From positions 1 to 42,043 of the forward strand of contig JAANBB010000360.1 of assembly GCA_014621425.1 (NCBI GenBank): 42,043 nucleotides of DNA, written 5' to 3'. Source of the DNA: Cylindrodendrum hubeiense. Lineage: Eukaryota > Ascomycota > Sordariomycetes > Hypocreales > Nectriaceae. Under the pieces are notes generated by a model. It searched no databases. It worked only from the letters and a program-made list of their open reading frames with translations, and was not told where the DNA came from. Positions 1 to 9,138 of the stretch are shown here, one piece after another (within the stretch, counting starts at the first letter, position 1; each line of letters opens with the position of its first letter). The position numbers and the translations under genes are program-made.

Positions 1-76
1 GCCGGGGGCCGGGCCGCTGAGGGGAAGCGCCAGCAGGCCTCGTCTGGTCGGACTGGGCAGCATTCTGCGCATCCAT
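1..76 (-). CDS. possible N-terminal fragment of an unidentified gene, cut by the window edge
   Basis: An ATG at 76-74 on the minus strand opens a frame that stays open for 25 codons to the edge of the window. It begins MDAQNAAQSDQTRP and continues rich in Pro, Ala, Gln and Arg. A CT-rich stretch ending in TCGCAG lies 10 bases upstream of the ATG and could be a 5'-UTR splice acceptor. The minus strand from about 100 to 700 is C/T-rich, as fungal leaders and promoters often are, which fits a gene divergent from the dioxygenase at 1241. The fragment is too short to assign a family, and it could be chance in GC-rich DNA. Confidence 0.3.
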   Translation of the reverse strand, partial: MDAQNAAQSDQTRPAGASPQRPGPR

Positions 77-1240
77 ATCATTTACCTGCGAGGAGGACGA
101 GTAGCTACCACCATCCTGGAGATGACGGTGAGGGTCGGCGTGTCGGGGGCGATTGATTCGCGTCGACGAGGGCGGGTTGCTGGACCAGACCAGCCCCTAT
201 CGGTCGGTGCGGACGTGTTGGGGGGAGGAGGCGGCGAGCACGGCGTGCAACGGGGTGCGGACCGGAGAGGCAGCGAGGACGCGGGCGCGGGCGAGGGGAA
301 ACGGGCACCGCAGCGGCACGGGGGGGAGAGTCGAGGCTGCCGAGGATCGAGGATCGAGGAGTCGCGAGGTTTGGATGAGATGGATGAGATGGATGCTGCG
401 AAAGGTCGATTGTCGGCGTCGGCTCCAAGCTGAACGAACCTTGTTTGGGATGACTGATGAAAACGGGACTCTGGCCCAAGCCGCGAGACAAAGTCTGTCC
501 TCCCAAGGGCCAGTCGATGGCTGGCTGCGCTGTGATTGGCCGCGCGCGAGGGGGCGTACGGCCGTCCACAGCGACTCGAGCCGCACTTTCTGTTGGGCCA
601 TAACACCGCCCGCCCTGCTACAGTGCACAAGCCAGTGGCCACAGTGGCGGTGGTCGCTGTCGCGGTTGCAACAGCAGGTGGCCCGGGAGCTGTATTGCAG
701 TGGCTTCACCGCTACACGGCCAGGGCCTCTCCAAAACAAATGCCCTACCGGCGCTCTGTTATTATTCGACGTTTGGCCTGCAGAGGATCCCGCCGGCACT
801 GAGTCCTCCTCACAATGAAGTGCCGTCCGTCTACCCGTACCTAACTACCTACCTACCTAGGTAAGGTAGCTAACTATCTTATCTATCAGTTAGTACCTCG
901 CTGCGCCAGCTTCCCCTCTTGCTTCTTGCTTGCATCATATTCCCATCCCGGCTACGTTTCATCAACAACGACCGGGTAGTTCGCGCCGGCATTTCGCAAC
1001 CAAATTCGCCCTGCTGCCTGCTGCAGGCGGCTCAGGCTCATTAGCGGCACGTGTGCCACCACCTGACGAGGTAATTCCACTTCCTTGTGCTCCTCTTAGC
1101 ACACCCACCCCTGTCATAGCATTATCCAACCGTGCTAATCATCACAGCCCCATGAAACACTGGACGACAAAGCGCACGCGACAGAAACAGACTCTTTGTC
1201 ACCACTCTCTCGCCTCACTTACCACGGCTAATATTACACC
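77..1240. other. intergenic region, putative divergent promoter
   Basis: No supported gene. The left part is GC-rich and contains a 9-bp tandem repeat (TGGATGAGA, about 372-394). Several frames stay open for 100-220 codons, but they overlap on both strands, have low-complexity Arg/Pro/Ser-rich translations and match no family I know. Positions 831-875 hold repeated ACCT units running into AGGTAAGGTAG, an imperfect palindrome. The stretch from about 880 to 1240 is likely the promoter and leader of the downstream dioxygenase gene. Confidence 0.6.
831..875. repeat. ACCT-repeat with imperfect palindrome
   Basis: The sequence reads CTAACTACCTACCTACCT directly followed by AGGTAAGGTAGCTAAC. The left arm (ACCT units) is roughly complementary to the right arm, so the tract can fold back on itself. 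It lies about 370 bp upstream of the ALKBH6-type start codon. Similar ACCT runs occur near 26608-26656 and as single units elsewhere in the window. Its function is unknown; it could be a promoter element or a simple repeat. Confidence 0.5.
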
Positions 1241-2150
1241 ATGGACTCATCCCCTTCTCAATCAAGCGGCCCGGACGGCCCTAGTGCTGATAACAAGCAC
1301 GGAGCCATCTCGCTCCCCGTGTCTCTGGATCATGCCAGAATTACTGATTTGCCCCAGAGCACATTCTACATCCCAAACTTCATTAGCGAGGAAGAAGAGC
1401 AGATGATCCTAGAAAAAGTATACACGCGTTGGATTCGGCGGATGGGTCACCGCTGACCATCCTCGCCAGATTGCCGCTGCGCCCAAGCCTAGATGGAAGC
1501 AACTCACCCACCGCAGACTCCAGACTTGGCCCTCGGACCTCGTCAAGAATAAGTTGCTGGACGCTCCTCTGCCGCCCTGGCTTGAGGGCCCTGTAGTTTC
1601 ACGGCTGTTGTCAATCCCCGTTCAAGAAGCACACCCTGGACATATCTTCAACGGTAGCCCACATAAGCGGCCAAACCATGTCCTCATCAACGAGTATCCT
1701 CCAGGAATTGGCATCATGCCACATAAGTTAAGTACACGGCGGGTGAATAGTCCCCCACGCTACGGGATGCTCATCTTATAATAGGATGGCGCTGCGTATT
1801 GGCCCGTTGTCTGCACGGTAAGCCTTGGCGCTAGCCTCTGCTTAAATCTCTACCGCAACAAGGACGATGGCGCCCTAGATCCAGAGCCCGCTTGGAGAAT
1901 CCTGCAAGAGCCCCGTAGTCTTCTCATCACAACTGAACAGCTTTACACGGACTATCTTCATGGGATTGAGGATATCGAGGAGGATATCGAGCTCTCTCCC
2001 GACAGCATTGCCAACTGGTCTCTGCTCCGGGATGCCAATGCATTTGCCGATGGCCGTAACGTCCGCCAAACCCGTACAAGTTTGACGTATCGAGACGTTC
2101 TGGGGGTCTCGAAGCTTGCAAACAAGCTTGGCATGTTTCTCAAGCGTTGA
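1241..2150 (+). CDS. ALKBH6-type 2-oxoglutarate/Fe(II) dioxygenase, with one irregular intron
   Basis: Product resembles AlkB homolog 6, a 2OG/Fe(II)-dependent dioxygenase of the alkylation-repair/RNA-demethylase superfamily. Exon 1 is 1241-1417 (59 codons). Intron 1 is 1418-1469 (52 bp, GTATAC...CCAG, with CTGAC at 1453-1457). Exon 2 starts at 1470 and contains RPNHVLINEYPPGIGIMPHK. Exon 3 starts at 1785 with DGAAYWPVV and ends at TGA 2148-2150. The Fe-binding HxD is split across the exon 2/3 junction (H-K-D). A likely distal His lies in YLHGI, and the 2OG-binding arginine region is RTSLTYRDV. The second intron (GTTAAGT at 1727, TAG ending 1784) is 58 bp, and removing it shifts the frame by one base. 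About 265 residues are expected if K joins directly to D. Either the assembly lacks one base, splicing is non-canonical, or the gene is broken. The gene is convergent with the reductase, only 23 bp away. Confidence 0.8.
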
Positions 2151-2173
2151 GTGAGTCAACCCTTTCAGTGAGC

Positions 2174-3172
2174 CTAAAATACAAAGGGTATCATCATCCA
2201 CCTCCCAGCCACCTTGTCTGCCCCAAATTTTTCCACGTACCACTTCTTCGTCCCGGCCGCCGTTGCTCCTAGATTTACAGCCACGAACAGGAGGCCAAAA
2301 AGAACCGTCGTGTTGAATAGCTGACCCTGGGGTGCAGCAACCCAGGCAATGGCAAGATAGAGGAGGCACTCGCAGGTGTAGTGTGGACAGATGAGGAACT
2401 GGAACCACCCTTCACTGGGAAGTGTGTACTTTTTCAGGCTTGCCAGATAGCGGTGGCACTGGTTCTGCTTCAGACAAGCCACGAAATACAATGCCAGTGC
2501 CAGTGGTAACTTTCGTGTCAATAGCGAGCCCTGGTGAGGCGAATCCCAAGATTCAAGAATCGCGCCTAACAGTGGTCAGCGGAATGTCCAAACAGTCCGG
2601 CATGAATGCATACTGGAACCCTCAACCCAGACGGAAACAGCCATGGTAGTGTAGTAGACAAGCCCAAGGGCCCAGTGGATGACCCACATGGGCGATGATC
2701 CTGGCTTGGACACATATAGGCTCTCGTAAAGCCTCCTCGAGCCTTGCAGTGCCATCAGCAGCCACGCAGCGTACACCTGTCCCAGCTCCATCGATGGGCC
2801 CCCAGCCCTGTCCTGCAGCTTTGCCATCTCTCTCATCAGACTGCCTCTCTGGAAGTACTGCCATGCCCAAAACGCCGAGCATGATACCGACACGATGTAG
2901 AAGTGAAGGAACCAAGAGTGAGGAACTTGCCCAATATCCGTCAACTTGGTCAATAGTCCCCATAGGGCTCCAAGACCACCCGCGGACTTCTCTGGCTTCC
3001 GTTCGGCATCCTGGGGCCGACGTGCGCCGTAGTTCATCACGGCGCTGCGGACCTGGCTGGGGAGGGCCTGGATGACGATGATGACGCTCGTCGCGAGGAG
3101 GAAGAAGGTCTGGCACCACTGAGCTGGCGTGAGGCTCAGTGCCAGTTGTATCAATTCATTTGACGATTCCAT
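2174..3172 (-). CDS. DFG10: polyprenal/polyprenol reductase (SRD5A3/DFG10 family)
   Basis: Integral membrane protein of the steroid 5-alpha-reductase family. The family saturates the alpha-isoprene unit of polyprenal/polyprenol during dolichol synthesis in the ER, which feeds N-glycosylation. Exon 1 is 3172-2614 and exon 2 is 2565-2174. The intron (2613-2566, 48 bp) starts GTATGC, ends TTAG and has GCTGAC near the acceptor. The predicted protein has 316 residues with several hydrophobic segments. The conserved C-terminal domain contains HRYLASL (from H224) and WFQFLICPHYTCE (240-252), and ends in KVAGRWMMIPFVF, matching the family's characteristic basic/aromatic C-terminus. The ATG at 3172-3170 is the first in frame. 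The TAG at 2176-2174 lies 23 bp from the stop of the convergent dioxygenase, so the 3' UTRs probably overlap. Confidence 0.9.
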
Positions 3173-3739
3173 GTTTGGTTCCTTGAGCGGAATGAGTGTT
3201 AACTCGGCATCAGCACAGGAGGAAAAGGGGGTTGTTGAGGTTTAAGGATGGAGGAGGCATGTGCTTCCATGTTGCTGTTTGCCTCGCCTGGCCCTAGTAA
3301 GGCAGCTTCTAGATCCCCGATGCACCAGAGACAAGTGCCCGAATCCGAGGTTCCGACTGGTCTCCACTGTGGGGCAAGTACCGGGGGCCATTCCCAACCC
3401 TTAACATCACGACCTGCGTTCTCTCGCTGTGGAATAATAAGCGGCCACCTGAAGACCGCGAACATTCTCTGGTTCGCCTGGTTCGAATGGGCTAACAACC
3501 GAGAGTGCGGTTTCATTTTCACGTTACCCCGGTGGTCATAGCTAACACTCAACTGTAAATGGAAGCCCGGCTTACCCTACACCAGTGTTGAGAATTCCGA
3601 CGGCTTCGTCAAACGTGGTGCAGACCACCAAGCAAGGCCGTCAAACTTCTTCTCCTTCTTCTTTTATAATGCAGGTTCTTATCTGTCCATATTACTGGTG
3701 GCCGTGACCTATTCTATCTAATGTATTCTTAGCCACCGT
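3173..3739. other. intergenic, upstream of the polyprenal reductase
   Basis: Presumed promoter and leader of the minus-strand reductase gene. Both strands carry an open frame of about 100 codons at 3200-3550, but neither has intron signals, biased third positions or a recognisable domain. A B-box-like GGTTCGAATGG occurs near 3478, but no matching acceptor stem or A box was found. Nothing else is recognised. Confidence 0.6.
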
Positions 3740-3749
3740 ATGTACGTAT

Positions 3750-5100
3750 ACAAATGGGGATCGCATACCTTGAATGAGAACTCTAGTCTAAAACTGAAAG
3801 TAAGACCGCCTACCGGTTATTATATTGACAATGAGTCTAAAAGGCCCACAGGAGGCGAACTCACCCTCAACGTCGTCGAAGGCATTAAAATGGAGGTTGA
3901 TACCATTAGCAGCGTTGTCAGGACCACAGCCCCATTGCCATGAGCAAGGCCGTGTGAAGATGTGAGTGGCGCTCTAGGCAGTGCTAGAAATCAAATTTGA
4001 GGCAGCCAACATAGAGGTGGAGGAGCTACTGGGCGAAGAAATGATGTACGAGCTGTACGAAGTGGTGGCCTGGATACTGACGGACCCGGAGGTAACAGTC
4101 TCGTAGCCGCAAGCCTGGATATATACCTGGATACCACAGTAGAGCCATCCCAGCCCTAACCACATAAGAGCGCGGTGCTTGGGAGACTGTTGGAGTAGCA
4201 CACAAAAGAGTCGTAATCGGCAATGGTGCGGATGCCGTATCGAAGGTCGAGTCAGCATAGGCGGACACCTCGGAGAAGGACATGAGGAGGAGCCATCACA
4301 GCATTAGTGGACAGACGCTAGACGCACGTGAAGAAGCCAAAGTCCACGCCTCCACCATCGTCAGCTCCGGACCTGTAGAGAGGAGGGGGTTTCATCATGA
4401 AATACATTCATTCATTGGTCACGACATATACGGAGTACTCAACGGAAGCTGGACAGTGATACATGAGTCGGGAATGTGGATATCAACACGAGAACAAGAC
4501 TCGAGTGGAAAGGCTAATAACGGAACTATATGAGCAAGCGAGAGTATCTGGGTATAGCAGATGGAACCCACGCTCGAGAGAGTGGGGGTGATCTCCGGGC
4601 CCCAGAAGAGTGGACTCACATCAGCTGGATAAGCTTCATACTTCCCGAAGCACACATCTAGATGCGCACCGTCGGACAAACTAAGCCGCGCCTCACCCAG
4701 ATCGGGTCTGACATGCAGCGTGGGATAAAAGCTTAGGCCGGTGAGACGCCACTCGTGTTCTCAACTCAGCACGCGGCCGCCAAATCAACGCTTCCGCTAA
4801 GGTGTCGGAAGTTGATATGGCCTGCTAGCCGGGCCGCATTCACCAGCCCCTTGTATTTACACTTCAGTACTTTAGGACGACGATAGCTATTTTTACCTTA
4901 GGTTTGTAGTGTTCCTAGCGGCAGCCACGAGGCAAGTCCCCCTTCGATAGCCAGCCTTCTCACCACTAACTACAGCCTGCGAGACGTCTGTCTGATATGT
5001 ACAGAGTACAGATGTAGAATCAAAGCTCCCCTTGTTTTTCTACTTGTGTTACTGTGATGACAGAGGCCAATTTTCGTCAATCTATCGCCACGTACCCTTG
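3750..5100 (-). pseudogene. possible relic or short-exon gene for a secreted-type protein (weak)
   Basis: On the minus strand, a series of short open stretches is separated by intron-like signals. One runs from about 5040 to 4898 and is preceded by a plausible 56-bp intron (GTACGTGGCG...AAGTAG). A second, about 4767-4621, contains PTLHVRPDLGEARLS and DGAHLDVCFGKYEAY and ends at GAT/GTGAGT. A third, about 4245-4158, reads YGIRTIADYDSFVCYSNS. A fourth, about 4120-3974, has CGYETV followed by a Ser/Thr-rich tail. The frames do not join cleanly, since stops or phase breaks fall between them. I do not recognise a family. It could be a decayed Cys-containing secreted protein with a Ser/Thr-rich C-terminus, or chance open frames; the individual stretches are short enough to arise at random. 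Confidence 0.2.
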
Positions 5101-5750
5101 GTTCGGCCGTCCAGTGCTGACTTACACGCAGGAATTCAAATACACATTCAGAATGGCTACCCTAACAACCGATGGCCACAAGACAAAAGTGTGGGTGAAG
5201 GATGATGAAATACGTACGTCAATGGTATGACACGAAGGTCGGTTCAAATGCAACACCCTTAGTTAGCATATGATTCACTGAGTACGAACTCCGGATACCA
5301 ATGTGGTAGCGAGTTGTCGAGTAGGCATTGTATATTCATTGCCGCGTTATGATTCCTGTCTATCCAACCACCTTAAACCATCGAGAACAGTACTGAAACT
5401 TCAACAACGGTCGCTGCGGAACAACCGCGCTGTGCCCGGCCTTATTCTACCCAGCCTCATTCTGTCCAGCTACAAATCACTTCTCGCTCTTCCATACACA
5501 TCAAAAGCCACATCACGCTCTTTGGGACTCGTTGGAACAATTGAAACTCGTTAATGCTCAGACCATCTCATGACAGATACGTACTTGCTATACTTTTCTC
5601 TCCATTCTGGTGTGCTCATACCCTCAGATCGACGGAGATTAGACTGAGCTCTAGAGTACAACCATCGCCCGGTGTAACCATCCGATCCCTAAACGCCGAT
5701 GCAAATCGCAACAATATGTGTCCGTCTGCGCTGCGCGCCTCGTCTTCCAC
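5101..5750. other. intergenic, between possible relic and eIF3a 3' end
   Basis: Comparatively AT-rich sequence with no supported gene. It should include the 3' UTR of the minus-strand eIF3a gene (stop at 5753-5751) and its terminator. A 25-codon plus-strand frame starting at 5154 (MATLTTDGHKTKVW) ends at a stop within 80 bases and has no recognised continuation. Confidence 0.5.
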
Positions 5751-8700
5751 TTAGGCCTTGTTCCTCATATGAGGAGGAACCCACTTGCCAGCCGTTCGCG
5801 ACGGGGGCAGAGGATCCGCAGGAGGAGCAGGCGACTCCTTGCGGTCAACGTCACCGCGGCTAGGAGCCGGGCGCTCAGGACGCTCTGAACGCTCCGTCGC
5901 TGCGGGTCGAGACCCGAAGGTGCGAGGAGGAGGAGCGCTGCTGGGCTCAGGTGCGCTGGGCTCGGGTGCGCTGGCACCGCCAGACTGGGCCCTGGCCGCC
6001 TCACGGTCACGCCAGCTGGGCTTGCCGCCAGCAAGCGCCAGTCGAGGGGGACCACCAGCCGCAGGCGCCGGTCGATCGTCCGAGTCGGACCTCTCCACTG
6101 GAGGGGCGCGGGCGGGTGGCGGCGCATCGGGTCGAGACGACTCTCGCTCGCGCCACTTGCCAGATCCAATGGTCGGCGGTCTCCGGGCCTCCGAAGACTC
6201 GGCGGTGGGGGCGGCTCTGCTGAAAGGAGCGGCAGGAGCCCGTTCCTTCTCGGCCTTGCGACGGGCCAGAGCCTCGTCCTCGCGTCGCTGCTGGAGAGCT
6301 GCCTTCTCCAGAAGTTCTTGACGCTCCTTGTCTCGCTGCTCCTTGAGCTTGGACAACTCCTCCTTGCGGGCCTCGTCGCGGATGCGCTGCTCCTCCTTCT
6401 CGCGAGCAGCACGTTCCTCGGCCTCCTGGAGCTCGCGCTCCCTCTCCTCGCGCTCCCGCTTCTCCCGGAGGCGTCGGTCGCGCACCTCCTTCTTGCGAAG
6501 GGCGATCTGCTTCTCTAGCTCACGCTCCGCATCACGGCGGCGCTTCTCAAACTCATCACGGCGACGCTCATGCAGAGAGTTTCGGAACTCCTCGTACAGA
6601 GGTACCAGACGGCTGAGACGGTGCTTGAGCTCAACGCTCTCCTTGTGCTTCTGCTCAGCATCCTTGAGGGTCTTGGCCTTGACCGTGTCGTAGATGGCAC
6701 GATCTTGCTCGCTCTGCTTGGCGTAATCCTCGTGCAGCTTCTTGCCTTCCTCCTTACGGTAGGCACGCTCCAGATGGTCCTGGCGCCTGCCAGTGACGCG
6801 GAGACGCTCGTTGACATCGTTCTTCTCACGCTCCAACTGGGCCAACTTCATGGCACGCAGGCGGTTGCTGTCAAGGTTGTCTAGGTCGTCGATGTCGATG
6901 TCAAGAGCCTTGTCGCTCATGTTCAGGTCGGCAATCTGCTTCTTGAGCTCCTCCTTACGGACACGATCCTGGTCAGCCTTGAGACGCTTGGCCTCACGCT
7001 CCTTTTGCTCGTCAGCAAGGCGCTTGTCCTCAGCCTCTTGGAGGGCCTGCTCGCGAAGTCGCTTCTGGCGAGCATTCTCCTTCTCCTTGCGGGCCAGGAT
7101 CTCAGAAGCCTCGTCCTTGCGCTTCTGGATGACTTCCTTGCGGCTAAGGAGCTCGAGATGCTCCTGCTCGGCACCAGCCTTGGCGCGGGCCAAAGCGGCG
7201 TTGCGAGCCTCGAGACGGTCCTTGTTCAAGCTGGGGTCGATGTAGTGGCAGGTGGTGAACAGGGACTTGGCAAGACGGGTGAGCTGGGAGCGCACGATCT
7301 CTGAGGGAGTGCTCTGGAGTCGCTGAACGTTGCCGGTCTCAGCCTCGGCAGAGCCGCCGCCGGAGCCGCTGTGGCTGGCCTTGGAGGAGGAAAAGACATC
7401 GTTGTCGAAGCTGAGAACGCCAGTGGCATGGTCCATGCGGATGGCGAGGTCACCCTTCTTGTTTCCGTTCATGATGAACTTCTCAATGGTTCCGCGGGTG
7501 ACCTGGAAGGGCTCGGGGAACTGAGCGAGGCTCTCCACGAACGAAAGGTCGACGGTTTCGTAGACTTGAGAGAGCTGCTGGAACAGGCGAGTCAGGATGA
7601 CCTGCTGCAGAGGAAGAATGTACTTCTCCATCTCCTCGTCGGCACCAATCTTGGTCAGAATGGGAGAGATCTTCTGGCAGATAGACAAGGGGTGGAAGTC
7701 CACCTCGAGGATGTTGTAAAGATCTCGGATCTCAGGGCGAGCGCGCTGGAGAAGGGACTTGGACAGAGCATCGCGGAAGAGACGGGCACGAGTGGGGGCC
7801 TGGGACATGCCGAGGAGGTGCGTCAGGCGCGAGTTCTTGTTCTTTCTGGCCTCATCGAAGTCGACCATGGCACCGCGGGATCGCGAGGTGCTGATGACGG
7901 GAATGGCAAGAGCTGACAGCAAGACGAAAGAGGCAGCCTTCTGGAGGTCGGCCTCGGAGGCCGGAGGGTTGTCGGCCTTCTTGCCCTGACCGCTAGCAAC
8001 CAGAACGGAGGACTGGCGGAGGAGGGTGTAGTATCGCGACCAAGCAGCGGCGTGGAAGAGGTAGTTCTCGCCGACGAGGAAGATTCGGGTAAGCTTCTCG
8101 TAGTAGTTGGCCATCATGACGTTCTTGGGGGGGCGCTTGCTGAGGTTGAGCAGGGTGTGAATATCCTCAACACTGCGGAAGGCTTCCTGCCACAGCTCCA
8201 GCTCGACAGCGACGTTGAGCTGCTGGAAACGAGTCTCCAAGTGTCGCTGCAGGGTATCGGGATCGCTCAAGTTGATGGCGTGCATCTGGGAAGAGTACTT
8301 GGCGGCGGTCTGGACATGGTTGCGGAGGAGCTCGCAGAGTCTTCGGAACTCGGTCTTTCGGGTGTACTTGAGGCAGAAGTCGAAGGCCTGGAGGGCAGTG
8401 CTCTGGTAGAGGACCTCGAGACGGGCATTGTTTCGGAGGATGTCGAGGACGGTTCGGTAGGCCTCCCAGAGGAACTTGAGCCAGGGGGTGACGATGGCAC
8501 GGTCGGTACGGTCTCGGGACTGCTCACCGGAGACGGTGGCGAGAAGAATGGACTCGGGGGTCTCGCTGGCCTCGAGATCGTCGACGCTGGAGGTGGCCGC
8601 GGTGGCCTCGATGCTCTCCTGAACCTCGTCGGCCTTCTGCTGAGCGGCGGTGACCTTCTCGACGGCGAGCTCGATGAACTTTTTCAAAACCAACTGCACA

Positions 8701-9138
8701 TCCCCACATTAGTTGAATTCTTTGTGCAGTAAGCCACGTGGATATCGACAACGTACCTCAATAGTGGCAATGTTTGTGTTCTGAGAGATGTTCTTGTACT
8801 GGTAGAGGGCATCCTTGGCAAGCTTGCCCTTCTTCTGCTCGACGGACAGCTCGACAAGGAGGACCATCACGGGCTCCAGGGATGCGATGGGGACATTTCG
8901 AGATCGCTTGTTGGTGATGTGCTCGTGCAGCAGGGTCAAGGCCGCGGGGGCCTGGCCGACCCCGATGAGTTCGTGTGCCCTCTTGAGAACATTCTCGGGC
9001 TTCTGGTGCGGTGGTGGAGGCTATCGGGACACGACAAGTCAGTATCATGACGAAAGAATAGCGTGGGGAGAGGGGTAAGGGCCAAGTAGGGCTGGAGGCA
9101 TCCGGGGGATCGGATGCTCCAACAGAGTCACATACCAT
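5751..9138 (-). CDS. TIF32: translation initiation factor eIF3 subunit a
   Basis: Core scaffold subunit of eIF3, which recruits mRNA and the ternary complex to the 40S ribosome. The start codon alone forms the first coding exon (ATG 9138-9136), followed by intron 1 (9135-9021, 115 bp, GTATGTG...CGATAG). Exon 2 (9020-8757) encodes [20 protein letters not shown] and on to NTNIATIE. Intron 2 (8756-8694, 63 bp) is GTACGT...GCAG. Exon 3 (8693-5751) carries the rest. Predicted length is 1069 residues, usual for fungal eIF3a. An alpha-helical N-terminal half contains the PCI region (roughly 340-520). It is followed by a long, highly charged coiled coil (about 590-900, rich in E, R and K), then a disordered Pro/Ser/Arg tail ending [12 protein letters not shown]. 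That last motif resembles the VPPHLR motif of Ded1-type RNA helicases, an observation rather than a known eIF3a function. No partner gene lies alongside. Confidence 0.97.

Noticed and set aside
3440..3510. tRNA-like B box GGTTCGAATGG
   Set aside because: The T arm pairs only weakly, no 7-bp acceptor stem or A box is found at the right spacing, and no anticodon arm could be drawn.
8052..8732. 226-codon plus-strand frame antisense to eIF3a
   Set aside because: It is the mirror of a strongly coding exon. Its Leu/Gly/Val/Glu-rich translation is a byproduct of the sense codon bias.
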